The notes under the pieces were generated by a model. The model made no database searches. It was given only the letters and a program-made list of their open reading frames with translations, and was not told the origin of the DNA. From contig CM054154.1 of NCBI GenBank assembly GCA_028751875.1, forward strand, positions 54,179,462 through 54,243,461: a DNA stretch of 64,000 nt, in the 5' to 3' direction. The position numbers and the translations under genes are program-made. How positions within the stretch are numbered: the stretch's first letter is position 1; each line of letters begins with the position of its first letter. Source of the DNA: Rapana venosa. Its lineage: Eukaryota; Mollusca; Gastropoda; Neogastropoda; Muricidae. Positions 1-11,199 of this stretch are shown in pieces.

Positions 1-155
1 ACCAATACAACCACCACTACCACCACCACTACCTTAACCAATACAACCACCACTAACACCACCACCACCACCACCACCACCACTACCACCACCACCACCA
101 CCACCATCACCACTACCACCACCACAAGCACTACCACCACCACTTCTTCTTCTTC
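1..155. repeat. (ACC)n-rich trinucleotide microsatellite, probable LINE 3' tail
   Basis: The sequence is almost only ACC/CCA triplets with ACT, AAC and ATC interruptions. It directly abuts the C-terminal codons of a minus-strand LINE; read on the minus strand the order is coding end, GAAGAAGAAG, then GTG/GTA triplets. Non-LTR elements without poly(A) often end in short tandem repeats, so I infer that this is an expanded LINE tail. Confidence 0.8.
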
Positions 156-2262
156 AAGTGTCCGGTCTGGTCCTGCAGACATCGACGATCATGGCTCTCC
201 ATTCTTCCCTGTTCTCGTCCCTCTCATGAGCTCATTGTTGGTGCCCTCTTTATTCGTTGTGAATTTGTTTAAGCTGTCTGTGAATTTTGTGCGTTGTCTT
301 CCTCTGCTCTTGTTTCCACAGATTTTCCCACTCCATAACAGTTTCTCTAGTCCGTCAGCCTGATTTTTGGGCCCAAAAAAAATTTGAGCTGTCTTTTTTA
401 ATGGTGTTGAGAAGGGATCCTTGTCCCCACCCTTTCCAATTTGATTAGTTTTCTTTTTGTTATGAGTTTTCATGTTTCTGGGATGAACACTTTTCCCTGT
501 TCTAGTCGCTGTTTGTGCCCTTTGGCTAGGGTCCAGCATCACATCGTACGGAATGGCCCAATTAGGCTTCAAAACATGGATTTTGTTTGAGGTTATCTTA
601 TGTGGAAAAAATGCATTTCATGTTTTAAAAAGTTGCCTTAGATTGCCCGATTTTCTTTTTGATTTCTGGTCACATTGCCGTCCGGGGTGATAGTAAAACC
701 CAAGGGTTTTTAAAGGTGTTTACTTGTCTGATTCTCTTCCTTTACAGGCTATTTTGCATTTGGTTATAGCTTTTTCGGATCCCTGCTTTCTGTTTCTTTG
801 CATTGGCTGTAACCCTTTCTTTTCGCTTTCGTCTGTTACGTTGTTAAATTCTTTTGCGTTTTTCTACAGAGTCGGCGATAAGGACTGTTATTGCATCTAG
901 GTTGTTGATGTTGGGCCCCCTACATTTACCCCTCATGATTTAAAATTTTTCGTGAATTATTTCACTATTTCATTAAAAAAATCAGGCGGAAAACACGACC
1001 CCTGCCTCACCCGCAGTTTGGCTATATTACTGATGTCATTGTCGACTCTAAGGCTGCCCCCTTTTCCCCAATTATGTTTTGAGGACTCGAAGATTTTTCC
1101 CGTCGGTATAGCCCTCCCAGAATTCAAAAAAAGTCGGAGTGTCGTATTTTGTCGAACGCTTTTGAGTAGTCAATGAAGCGGGTACAGGTCTTTTGGCCCT
1201 CGATGGATTTTCCCATGAGGTTTTCAATGCGAAGTTTGATTTTGGTGCCTTTGTCTCCCTTTGACCCCAATTGCGTTTCTGATATTTTGGGAGTATTTAT
1301 TCTCATTTTTCATGAGTTTGTAAAAGAACTTTGGTGAGGTGATCTCAGGGATTTACGTGTTGGTCACATTCAGTTGTACCAGTTTCTTGGGGTCGCAATG
1401 TAGATGGACCTTTATCTGTCGGAATCTTCTGGTCATATATATTGTTTTAGTTTTGGACCCCTTTTCCCATTTTCCCCGGGGCTGTTATAAATTCAGGGGG
1501 ATATCCGGGCCCTGGGCTCCATTTTCATCTTTGCGGGTTTTGCTTTGTTCATTGTTTCCATGGTTATGGGGCATTTCTTTGTAATATGAGGAGGTGGACC
1601 TCTGTCGCCGTGGATAACTCTTGATGTATTTGACCACTGTTAAGAATATCTTTTTTTCCCAGAGTTTATTTTTCTCCATCTCTCGACTTTATACAACCTT
1701 TTTTTTGCAGTGTTTTTTTCCCTGTCCATCTTTTATTTTTTATGTAAGTTTGCTTCAAAAATTTGCATTTATTTCAATTTCCTTGCACTGCTATTGATCC
1801 ATTTTCCCCTTGCTTCAAATTTTTTCTTAACCGTTTTTTCGAGTTCTTTTTTATTCTTTTCATCTATTTTGCCTTTCTCCCGTTTTCCATTAGGTTTAAA
1901 TTCGGAGTATCCACTTTTTGTTCCCTTTTATTATAATGGGTTTTTATATTCTTTTCTGCCTTGCTAGCTATTTTTTCTGCCATTTTTCCCCTTTGTGGTG
2001 AGTTTATTAGGCCATCGAAATTTGTTTCCAACTTTGATCTTGTATTTTTTTTTTATTTCTTTGTCGTTTGTGCAGTTCATTTGCAGTTTTTGGGGTTCTT
2101 TTTGTTTTTTAAACTTTTTCAATTTTGTCGCATTTCCCCAAATGGGACATGTTACTTCCCCTCTGCACCCGGCAGGACTTTCAAGTGTTACAGAGTTACG
2201 GAAGCGTTTTAATCGGATGTCTATTTGATTCGGGTTTTGTGCCGGGCTTTTTTCCATGTCCC
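156..2262 (-). mobile_element. Decayed non-LTR retrotransposon (endonuclease-RT linker, RT, C-terminus)
   Basis: Fragments in three frames line up in LINE ORF2 order on the minus strand. At about 2,257-1,964 there is a lysine-rich linker after the endonuclease. At about 1,510-1,489 GAQGPDIPL resembles the first RT block (GxPGxDxIP). At 1,177-1,124 FIDYSKAFDKIRHSDFF is RT motif A with the catalytic Asp. At 572-189 the C-terminal segment contains KICGNKSRGRQRTKF, the basic GKxxGKRxRGRQ motif typical of RTE/I-type C-termini. The roughly 115 codons between the first block and motif A match the family. Frameshifts and stops break it throughout, so it cannot make a protein. The 5' end is not visible and the clade is uncertain. 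Confidence 0.75.
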
Positions 2263-3017
2263 GATTTTTGGATGGTTTTCAAACAAAAGGTTCTGAAGCC
2301 GCTTTTGTTCCTTGCACCCTTTCCCTGAGCCCCTTCCCCCTTTCTTTTCCCCCCTTATTCAAATGGGCCCAATGTGGTTTCATCTTTTCCCCTTTTCTCC
2401 TTTAATTTGGGCCCCATTTTTATTTGATATCTTGAGATTCAGTTGTTCATTTCCTTTTTTTTATTTTTATAAACTCCCCAATTTCTGCGTCATCTTTTTC
2501 AGTGTTGGGGTTCTTGTACTATTCAAAGTGAAAGGTGTGCCTTTTTGTTTTACTATCAGGACTCTGTCATTTAAGTCCGAAACCTTTTTGGTCTTTAGGG
2601 GTCTATGGGGGGGGGTGAAATTTTTTCACTAACAGGGAAGTAAAGGGGCTCTTCCCCCCGCAGCCCGTGGGGAAAGGGAAAAATGGGTAAAGTGACAGGG
2701 TAGGAAAGGGATGGAAAGGGAGGGGGACGGTTGAGTGGGCAGCCGAATAGTTTTTGGGAATGGTCAGCATTAAATGTGTTGGAGATGATACTTATGAGTA
2801 CAATGGCTAAGACAACCGCTCAGTCCCAGGCCCCTTTGAAAATAAATTTCAGCATTAGGTATACTTTGCAAAGTTTTTCTGGTAATCGAAAAAAAAACGA
2901 ATACGATACGCGTGAAGGGGGCTTCCAGTTTATCTGGGAAATTCCGCTGGAGGGTGGTTATGTGCGACGGTAACCCCCGATCGTCATCCAGCGACTGTCG
3001 CATCAGAAAACTTTTAG
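2263..3017. other. Unassigned AT- and G-run-rich sequence
   Basis: I see no recognisable gene or repeat family here. ORFs on both strands are short and show no known motif. Runs of G near 2,600-2,725 suggest low-quality consensus. The stretch could be the endonuclease part of the minus-strand LINE to its left, corrupted beyond recognition. Confidence 0.4.
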
Positions 3018-3327
3018 AATGGGTACTGGAACGTAGGACTATGCTAAAAAAGGAAACTTGGAAAATCTCAAAAAAGAAAATGGAAAAAATTTAAACCCCA
3101 ATATATAGGATTTCGAAATGAGTGGAAAAGGGGAGCTGATAAAAACCCACAATAAACCCTTCTTTAACAGGAGGAGATCCCCCAGAAAGGGTTTTGGATG
3201 ACTAGATAAGAAAACCCCCCACAAATTCCAATCAAACCACACCACCACCACCACCACCACACACCACCACCCCATCAAACCCCAACCCCACCAAAAACCC
3301 CTTACCCCCACCCCTTTCCTAAACCCC
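3018..3327 (+). mobile_element. RTE-type LINE, start of the endonuclease domain, cut by the gap
   Basis: With one frameshift the plus strand reads like the conserved RTE start (GTWNVRTML) followed by KKGNLENLKKEMEK, which is where the apurinic-like endonuclease domain begins. The next bases give ISEMRWKGSGEL-like residues after further frameshifts, matching the segment that carries the catalytic Glu. It becomes CCA-rich after about 3,240 and ends at the N gap, so the rest of the copy is unknown. Confidence 0.6.
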
Positions 3328-3827
3328 NNNNNNNNNNNNNNNNNNNNNNNNNNNNNNNNNNNNNNNNNNNNNNNNNNNNNNNNNNNNNNNNNNNNNNNNN
3401 NNNNNNNNNNNNNNNNNNNNNNNNNNNNNNNNNNNNNNNNNNNNNNNNNNNNNNNNNNNNNNNNNNNNNNNNNNNNNNNNNNNNNNNNNNNNNNNNNNNN
3501 NNNNNNNNNNNNNNNNNNNNNNNNNNNNNNNNNNNNNNNNNNNNNNNNNNNNNNNNNNNNNNNNNNNNNNNNNNNNNNNNNNNNNNNNNNNNNNNNNNNN
3601 NNNNNNNNNNNNNNNNNNNNNNNNNNNNNNNNNNNNNNNNNNNNNNNNNNNNNNNNNNNNNNNNNNNNNNNNNNNNNNNNNNNNNNNNNNNNNNNNNNNN
3701 NNNNNNNNNNNNNNNNNNNNNNNNNNNNNNNNNNNNNNNNNNNNNNNNNNNNNNNNNNNNNNNNNNNNNNNNNNNNNNNNNNNNNNNNNNNNNNNNNNNN
3801 NNNNNNNNNNNNNNNNNNNNNNNNNNN
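3328..3827. other. Assembly gap of exactly 500 N
   Basis: 500 unspecified bases. The round number indicates a scaffolding placeholder of unknown true size. Plus-strand RTE sequence lies to its left and minus-strand RTE sequence to its right. Confidence 0.99.
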
Positions 3828-4452
3828 GGTTGGGCCCAGTTCCTCTTCATTTCCCTCCCAGACCGTCAATGTCATCGGCAACCTGAGGTTGGTGATTATT
3901 CGCCCTCCAGTGCTGACTGTGCCTGTGTGGTCTTCCAAGGCGTCAAGTCATGATGCGTTCGAGGAAAATGTTAAACAGTGTCGGCGACAGCAGACCATCC
4001 CTGTCGGACTCCAACTGAGGTAGGGAAACCCTTTCCCCCTACGTGCCCTGTTACGAGTACTGCTCTGGTGGCCTTTTTGAGTAGAGTTCCTTGATGGTGT
4101 GGATCAGCTTCTGGCCCCATGTTGAATTTGTTCATGGTGGCCCACAGAGCGTCATGCCATACCCCTATCGAAGGCCTTTTTTAAAATCAATGAAGAATGT
4201 GGAAGATGTCTTGTTGATGCTGGCTGTATTTCTCACACAGAAACCTCAGGTTGAATATCTGTTCTGTGGTGCTTCTATTTGGGGGGAAACCGGCCTGCTC
4301 TTCGGCGATGATTCTTCTGCCTGTGGTTTCAGCCTGTTCAGGATCACTTTCAGCATGATTTTAAACTGGCATGATTATGAGGCTGATTGTCCTGTAGTTT
4401 TGGCACTGCTGGAGATTTCCTTTCTTGGGGAGAGTGATGATGAGTGATTGGC
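3828..4452 (-). mobile_element. RTE-type LINE reverse-transcriptase fragment (sense part of a 5'-inverted copy)
   Basis: On the minus strand the order is SLIITLPKKGNLQQCQNYRT (about 4,449-4,390), the EEQAGF region, RT motif A FIDFKKAFDR (about 4,195-4,163), the GVRQGC-like motif B (about 4,015-3,985) and the FADDID catalytic box (about 3,881-3,865, one base missing), then VWEGNEEELG. This is RT blocks 2 to 5 of an RTE element, followed by the gap. Single-base frameshifts make it non-functional. It starts exactly where the neighbouring oppositely oriented piece stops, as described in the findings. Confidence 0.88.
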
Positions 4453-4462
4453 CCGAAGGGGA

Positions 4463-5218
4463 ATAAAAGGACCCCACCATCGCCGAGTCCTTCCAAGCAA
4501 CAATAGGAGGGAAATTCGCACCACTGCTGGCACTTGAAGAAGATGCCGAAACGATGACCACCAGTTTTAACACAGTGATGACTGAGACAGCAAGCATACT
4601 CCTTGGCAAACATCGCCGAAAAACACACCATGGGTCACAGGATGAAATCTTGAATATGTGTGACAAAAGACGAGACCTGAAGAAGAGCAAGAACACTACA
4701 AGAGCAGTTGAGTACAAAGAAGTAAACAAGAAGATCAGGAGAGACATGAGGAAGACCAAGGAGGAATGGATAGAGAAACAAGTACAGAAATCGAAGAGAG
4801 CCTAACAGAGAATAATAGCAGAAGAGCATACCAGATTGTGAAAGAGCTCACCAAACAGAAACAGGCAAGAGTCAGTAACATCCAGGACAAAGAAGGGAAT
4901 TGCCAAACAGAAAAGAAGGAAATCGTTGGCAGATGGACGGAATACTGTTCCGAACTTACAACCATCAGACGCTAGGCGACCCCAGCATACTTGGCAAGCC
5001 AAGCCTCATCGAATAAAGACAACTTCCCAATTCTACGCGAGGAAGTAGAAGTAGCAATTAGATCGCTGAAGAAAGGAACATCAGCAGGAATCGACAACAT
5101 CCCAGCAGAGCTGATCCAACACGGGGGAGAAGCAGTGACAGACATCCTTACAAGTATCTGGAACAAGATCTGGCAGACCGGAGAGTGGCCTACACCATGG
5201 ACCTAATCACTCATCATC
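4463..5218 (+). mobile_element. RTE-type LINE, inverted 5' part (linker and first RT block)
   Basis: The plus strand encodes the endonuclease-RT linker of the same family. DPTIAESFQATIGGKFAPLL starts at about 4,472, then come GKHRRKTHHG, the Lys/Glu-rich segment RDMRKTKEEWIEKQVQ, WTEYCSEL at about 4,936-4,960, and the first RT block EEVEVAIRSLKKGTSAGIDN at about 5,039-5,100, ending in GEWPTPWT. It stops at AATCACTCATCATC (5,205-5,218), the same 14 bases that begin the minus-strand RT piece next door. Few indels compared with other copies suggest a fairly recent insertion or a better consensus. Confidence 0.9.
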
Positions 5219-5699
5219 CATAATATAAAGGAGAACAAACCATGTAAATAGTATCAGTTTGGCGAACAGAAAGAAACGTCAACAAATTCATTGTACTTTT
5301 ATTGGAAAGCAACAGCAATAATAAACTACACAAAAAGAAATATTATATAGGCAGACTTCCGAGATTATGCACAAGCAATTTGAATCCCCATACACACGTG
5401 CACATGCACGTAAACGTACACACACACGTACACACGCACGCACGCACACCATGCATCAATGCCAAAATCAAATCTTTATGAATACAATATATAGTCATAA
5501 AAAGGACATCTGCACATTGAAATTAGCTATACATAATTGATACAATCAAAATAAGATATCAAAATAAAACATTCACTAAATCTCAAATACAATCAAATTA
5601 CGCAATAAAATTGAAATATTAAATCTGAAAAAAAACATTCAACTGGATACACATTGTAAACACGACAATTAAATCTATAAGCAAACAAAAAGGAGAGGA
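5219..5699. other. Non-coding spacer with a CA/CG-type simple repeat
   Basis: AT-rich sequence with no coding signal. An irregular ACAC/ACGC/ACGT repeat spans about 5,393-5,450. Confidence 0.6.
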
Positions 5700-5758
5700 C
5701 GTGTGAGAGAGATGAGAGAGAGAGAGAGAGAGAGAGATGAGAGAGAGAGAGATGAGAG

Positions 5759-5791
<33 letters not shown>
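5700..5791. repeat. (GA)n microsatellite with GATGAGAG interruptions
   Basis: Almost pure GA dinucleotides broken by a few ATGA units. The short leucine/serine ORF on the minus strand is only a shadow of this repeat. Confidence 0.95.
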
Positions 5792-5794
<3 letters not shown>

Positions 5795-5997
5795 ACAGTA
5801 CATTTTGAATCAACTTGATATTGTATACAATTTTCAATTCATCAACACTATCACCATTAGCACTCACTGTGATTAAACATTGTACATGTTAAGATCATTC
5901 TTGAGTCATGATAATGAAGTAAGATAGTGGAAATTATTTCTAGAAGTCAGTTTGGATAACACAATAGCCAGACAGAAGTAAAACATTCACATTCATA

Positions 5998-5998
5998 C

Positions 5999-6048
<50 letters not shown>

Positions 6049-6052
6049 GGGG
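5998..6052. repeat. (GA)n microsatellite running into a G15 tract
   Basis: GA repeats from about 5,998 pass directly into 15 consecutive G at 6,038-6,052. Four other polyG or polyC runs in the window also touch or lie near a simple repeat. Confidence 0.95.
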
Positions 6053-7139
6053 ATAATTTGGGTTAAAAATGAAAGGGGGATTATTTACTTTTTTTTCCAA
6101 TGATAAGTGTGGATTTTTTTTTTTTGATGTCAAGTGGATGAAAAAAAAAGATTTTTGAGATTGTTAATATTGGTTTTTTCTAAATGAATCGGGAAAGGAG
6201 TTCCACAGCACGGGCCCTGAGTAAAGTAAGCTAGATTTTGAAAAAATTATTTTTGGGGATTGGGACATCGGCTTTTCAATATTTCGGGAAATGATTCAAA
6301 AGGAACTTGTCTTTAAAAGTGGGGGACGTTCCTTCATTATCTTAAAAGTGAGGCCCTTGGTTAAATCTAGTTTTTGGGTGAGGGGAAGAATTTTTTAAAT
6401 GAGTAAAATCACTTTAGTAAGGTTGTCTTCTTCAAAAGGGCCCAGTGTAAAAACCCGTTTATACAGATTAAAAAGGTTTCATGGTTTTTCCATAGAATTT
6501 CCCACAGGGTTAAAGGTAATCTTTTGAAGATTTTTATAAGTTGAAAGAAAGTTTTCTTGAATGAAGTCAAGATAATTTTTGTTTTTAGTCTTTTGGTTTT
6601 CTTTGAGACGTTATTTGCACAGATATTTGCAGGGTATGTGATGGTCCCAGTGAGATTTTCATCAATTGTTACTTAGTATTTGTGGTGGAGGTTTGTTCGA
6701 TGCTTTTTTTTAATAGGATTGGAGAAAGTTTTTGAGATAGTTTTGTTGCTTTTGTTGATAGTGAAAGCATGATTTTGTTTTTGGGGGTTTATAGAAATGT
6801 GGTTTAGTTAGTCCCTTTGACAAAATCATAGTGCATTTTTTGCAATGCCTTTGCAAGGGAAATTAAAGTCAGTTGGCTTGTATGTAGGTTTTGTCTCAGC
6901 AAAAAGGTGCATTTGGATTTGATAGGAGAGGAAGGTCATTTTGTATAATGAAAAGAGAATTGGGCCTAAGACGGATCCTGTGGGGTTTTTCCCTAAAGAT
7001 GGGTTTTGTGTGGTGTGGAGTACTATTAAGACACACTGTTGCGTTTGTAAGTAAGAAGCAAGAAGTTCTAAAAATTTTTGTGAGGATTTTTAGGTCTGCT
7101 TTTTTTAAAGAGAAGTCTTAGTAGGTTTATTGTAGGAAA
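6053..7139. other. Unassigned T/G-rich sequence
   Basis: No family recognised. Long T runs and frequent stops on both strands. The segment near 6,190-6,240 looks like interspersed-repeat sequence, but I cannot name it. Confidence 0.4.
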
Positions 7140-9785
7140 GAGATTGTGTCAAGCATATCAGCGCAACCCGTATCCAGCAGACTCATCTAATCGAGTTTCG
7201 CAAAAACCCCCGAATTCACCATATCCCAAATGTAGCTCCAACATTTACTACGTGTGCCAGATAGAAAAATTCTTTAAAAAACTTGAAAACGTCATCTCCA
7301 AACGCCCCCAAAAAACATTTTATTGTGGAAGGGGACTGGAATGCTAAAGTGGGACCCGTTTTATTTCCAAGGGCAGGAAACCCCAGGCGCTTTGGATAGG
7401 GGAAAAACAAACGAAAGAGGACAGCGGTGTGGAATTTGCAAGAAGCACAAAAAATCTGGCAAACACACTCATCCCCACGGGCATCAGAAAATCAATTGGC
7501 ATACCCAAAAGGTCGATTAACAATCAAAAATTTACTACATTTGTCATCCCAAAAATTCAAATCCCGCTAAACAAGGCAAAACTGAACATTTTCCCGGAGT
7601 GACATTGCGTGACCCCGACCTTGTACTTACACCATCAAACTGAACTGAAAGCAAAAAACAGCCAAATAACCCATGCATAAGATTTTGATCTGGAAATAAT
7701 CAAAGGACCCACAGTGGTTGAGATTCTTCCAAGCCAACATTGGAGGAAAGTTCACGCTCACTCACAGCCATCGACAAATGATGTGGCCAACACTAGCCAC
7801 AGCATCAAGAAGTGCTATTGACAGCAGCAGAAGAAACATTAGGGAGAAGAGACAAAGAACAACCAGGGTGAACAAATGAGGTTCTTGACCTCTGCGACAA
7901 GAAAGAGCTTAAGAAACAAAAGTTCACAAGTCAAGAAGCCCAACAACAAAATACATGAATATGCCACAGAGAAGTGAGGAAAAAGATGAGAGAAGGCCAA
8001 AGAAGCGTGGATGATGAAACAAGTACCACAGCATCGAAGTGGAATGGCAAGGGAGAAACAGCAAAACAGCTTACGACACTCTGAAATCACTAACTAAAAC
8101 AACAGCTAACGCTCTGTTATTGAAGACAAAGAGAAATCTTTTATGGAAAGCAATGCCTCCTCCAACGCTGGAGGATATGTGAGGGATTGTATACTACCCA
8201 TACGCACAGACCAACATAGTTTCTGGACATAACCCACTGAACACCAAGCTAAAGAACACAATAATAAGGTGTGAAGTAGATAACAGTATTAAACAATTGA
8301 GAAGGGAAAGTCCCCTGGGAATCGATAAATCCCAGCTGAAACTCATAAAAAATGGAGGATATGGAAAAGCAAGGGATTCTCAGACTTTGTCAGAAGATTC
8401 ACGACACAAAGATATGGCAGAAGAATGGACAAGTCTCTTGTAATACCCCTACCAAAGAAAGGAAATCAAAGCAATGCCAGCACTACAGAAACTATCGTCT
8501 CATAGCATCTAGCAAGATCATGCGGCGGGTAGTCCTAACAGATGCAAAACCAAGCGGGGAAAAATCTGGCAGAAGACAAGCCGGCTTTAGACCAAAACGC
8601 GCAAATGGAACAAATTTTCCTTGAGAATTTGATCGAGCAACATCTAAAAAAAAAAAAAAAAAACAACAAACAACACACAAAAAAAACACAAAAGGATTGT
8701 ATCACAATTTCATTAGACTTCAAATGCCTTTGACGGGTATGGTATGACGGCCTTGCCAAGGTACTCAGGCCCTTCAACATTGCAAATGCTCATTGAAGTC
8801 ATCAGGACTGTACGGAAACGCAAGAAGTGCAGTTTTCAGAACAAATCAATGGGCGAGTTCTTCAAGACAGGTTGGGGTCGTCAGGGCTGCTTCTCTCCTT
8901 ACTTTTTCACTTTCCTCGAAAACATCATGACAGAGACACTGCAATCCACCACACTTCCATCTCCATTTGGTGGAAGACCCCTTTGCAACACAGTTTGCAG
9001 ATGACATTGGACCTCGTGGGCGGCAGCAACAAGAACTGCAAAACCTCAAGATAGTTATCAGGATCGATGCGAGCGCATACGGGCTTGGAGTCAGTACAGA
9101 GAAATCAAAGATCATGAGTCAACAGGCAGTAATGACAGCACGGAAATAAAGTGAATGGAGAAATTACTGGAGAGGTGAGCCAATTCAAATACTTAGGCTC
9201 CATCCAAACAAAGATAGCACATCAAACAATGAAGTGAAAGCTCGCATTGCAACAGACATCTGCTCTGCCAGATCAGAGGATCATCAGAAGCAACAACTCA
9301 GCTTCTGACCAAATATCACCTTACAATCCCTCGGATACCTATCCTCCTATATGGCGGTGAATAATGGACTCTGTCAGCAGAGCTAGGGGAGAATCCAAGC
9401 ATTCGAGAAAAGTCCCACAGAAGACCCCTCAATAGCATACAAAGAACACAAGACCAAACTATGTGAAGAAGAAATAAAAAAGCGTTTGGGCCCCCAAGAA
9501 CCTCTTCTTCCCACCTAAAGGGAGAAAACTGATGTGGTTTGGTCACACCACAAGACACAACACCTTAGCTAAAACCATCCTGCAGGGAACGTTGAAGGCC
9601 AGAGAAGAAGAGGCCGCCAAAAAAAATCATGGGTTGAAAACATTTAAAAAATGGGAACCCCCCAACCCTGCAACACTTCTACTAGCCACACAGATCGAAG
9701 ATGGAAAAGATCTCTGGGCGCGTCTTCTCTATGTCCCCCCTACGTCCTTTGAGACATGGGACTGAGTGAGAGTGAGTGAGTAGTA
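7140..9785 (+). mobile_element. Nearly full-length, frameshifted RTE-type LINE ORF2
   Basis: The copy is recognisable in order, switching frames many times. The endonuclease runs from about 7,144, with KLENVIS, an AKVGP remnant of the GDWNAKVG block near 7,345, GKTNERGQR near 7,403 and NWHTQK near 7,495. The linker FQANIGGKFT lies near 7,727. RT: GIDKSQLKLIKNGG near 8,320, ALQKLSSHS (from NYRTISLIS) near 8,485, a degraded motif A near 8,715, CFSPYFFTFLENIMTETL at about 8,884-8,940, and QFADDIG at 8,991-9,010. The thumb has SQFKYLGSIQT near 9,180, and the C-terminus has LMWFGHTTRHNTLAKTILQG at about 9,526-9,590. It ends in a GTGAGTGAGTAG tetranucleotide-like tail. A run of 19 A at 8,646-8,664 sits just before motif A. 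No protein can be made. Confidence 0.88.
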
Positions 9786-9882
9786 ATTGTTTGACGTTAA
9801 ATTTTTTTTAAAATCTACAAATAAAAAAAACTCCACAACAATTCATTGTATTAATTGTGACACTAGACGACCTTGACTTTGG
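9786..9882. other. LINE 3' junction, AT-rich
   Basis: Short AT-rich stretch between the RTE 3' end and the next LINE fragment. It may include the 3' untranslated tail, but no target-site duplication is evident. Confidence 0.4.
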
Positions 9883-10450
9883 ATGACTGCGCTGCTGTCC
9901 CCCACACACCAACATATCGGAAGACCCGCAGACTACAACTTGGACAGAAGTGGGCTTCGTTATTGCACCCCGAAAACAGAGACCCCAAATTTTCCCCCAT
10001 GTGAACACACCAGCCCTGTGAAAGTGAATGGAACTGACTGTGAGACAGACAAGTTCACATTCCTTGGCAGCATCATCAAACAGAGGGCGGCCCAAAATAA
10101 GACATCCAAACAGATGGGCAAGCCAGTGATGTGTTCAGGGAGGATGAACAATATTGGAGATCAACTCAGTCCGCACCAAACCAAGATGAATCTATCCAGA
10201 GCTGTGGTTGTATCTAGCTCTGTACGGTTCTGAGTGTGGAGGTGACGGTAAGCGGCTCTTACAAACTTCTGAAATTCAATTCATCACTCCTAAAAACTTC
10301 AAAATTATCTACTCACACCCCATCATAAACAACTTCTAATATCATTTCCATTTCCAACCACATGACCCAAATTCCTATTCAATTTTCCACCTATTCATCT
10401 CCCCTCCAGCCACTCTCCCCAATCATTCCCCTACTTAATTATCAATCCAT
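9883..10450 (+). mobile_element. Second non-LTR element: RT thumb and C-terminal fragment
   Basis: The plus frame reads VKVNGTDCETDKFTFLGSII at about 10,018-10,080, then KQMGKPVMCSGRMNNI and KTKMNLSRAVVVS, the region after the RT catalytic box where LINEs read FxYLGSxI, LGKA, KxxLYRSxVxSxLLYGSE. The YGSE equivalent falls at about 10,220-10,236. From about 10,268 the sequence loses nearly all G while the expected FWPxxISNxDL region should follow, and only ACACCCCATCATAAACAAC still resembles it. The element differs from the RTE copies on both sides. Confidence 0.7.
10268..10450 (+). other. G-poor continuation of a LINE ORF
   Basis: Only a handful of G occur in about 180 bases, immediately after normal LINE coding sequence. 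I interpret this as the smallest example of the base dropout seen elsewhere in the window. Confidence 0.55.
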
Positions 10451-10892
10451 TGTACTTCCAACAATCCGATGTCGTTAGGTACATAATTCCATATATCTTC
10501 ATTCCAATCACCCTCTTTTGAAACATTACTATTAACTTCCCGTGTAATGCAGGAGTTGAAGCCGCTATGTTGCTGCCCACCACCATTTTTGTACTGGTTG
10601 ATGCATATGTAATGTTTGACAGCAAATTGTCAAACAAAGACACGTCAATGCTGCTACTGGCTCGAGTGATTATTTTCTAAAATCCGGACCTGATTTGGCT
10701 GAAGAGTAACGTTCACTTATTATTTATTATGATGGACTAGGTTGTTTATTTTCATATGTTTTCCAGGGTTTTAAAGGTAGATGTATTGAGATTGGCTATG
10801 TTGAGGGATCGGTAGTGTCTCCAGACTTGTGGATCAGAATAACTTAGCAGTTTTGAAGGCGTTGGAAAAATAGTTCTTATCAAGACAAAGTT
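10451..10892. other. No recognisable feature
   Basis: Ordinary AT-rich sequence with short ORFs lacking known motifs. Confidence 0.5.
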
Positions 10893-10934
<42 letters not shown>

Positions 10935-10983
10935 CTTTATTATATATATATATTTATATATTATATATATTTTATTGTGTGTG

Positions 10984-11039
<56 letters not shown>

Positions 11040-11098
11040 GTGGTGTGTGGGTGTGTTGTGTGTGTGTGTGTGTGTGTGTTGTGTGTGTGTGTGTTGAG
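10893..11098. repeat. Compound (TA)n-(TG)n microsatellite
   Basis: TA dinucleotides at about 10,893-10,973 with some ATTATA interruptions, then TG/TGTT repeats at about 10,975-11,098. ORFs here are repeat shadows. Confidence 0.97.
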
Positions 11099-11199
11099 TG
11101 TATGTGATAAAATGGAGCAGAGAGTTTCAGTATTCGGCCATCTATTATCAATTACATGCATTTCTTGATTTGTTTAAGGTGAGTCAGATAATTATAGAC

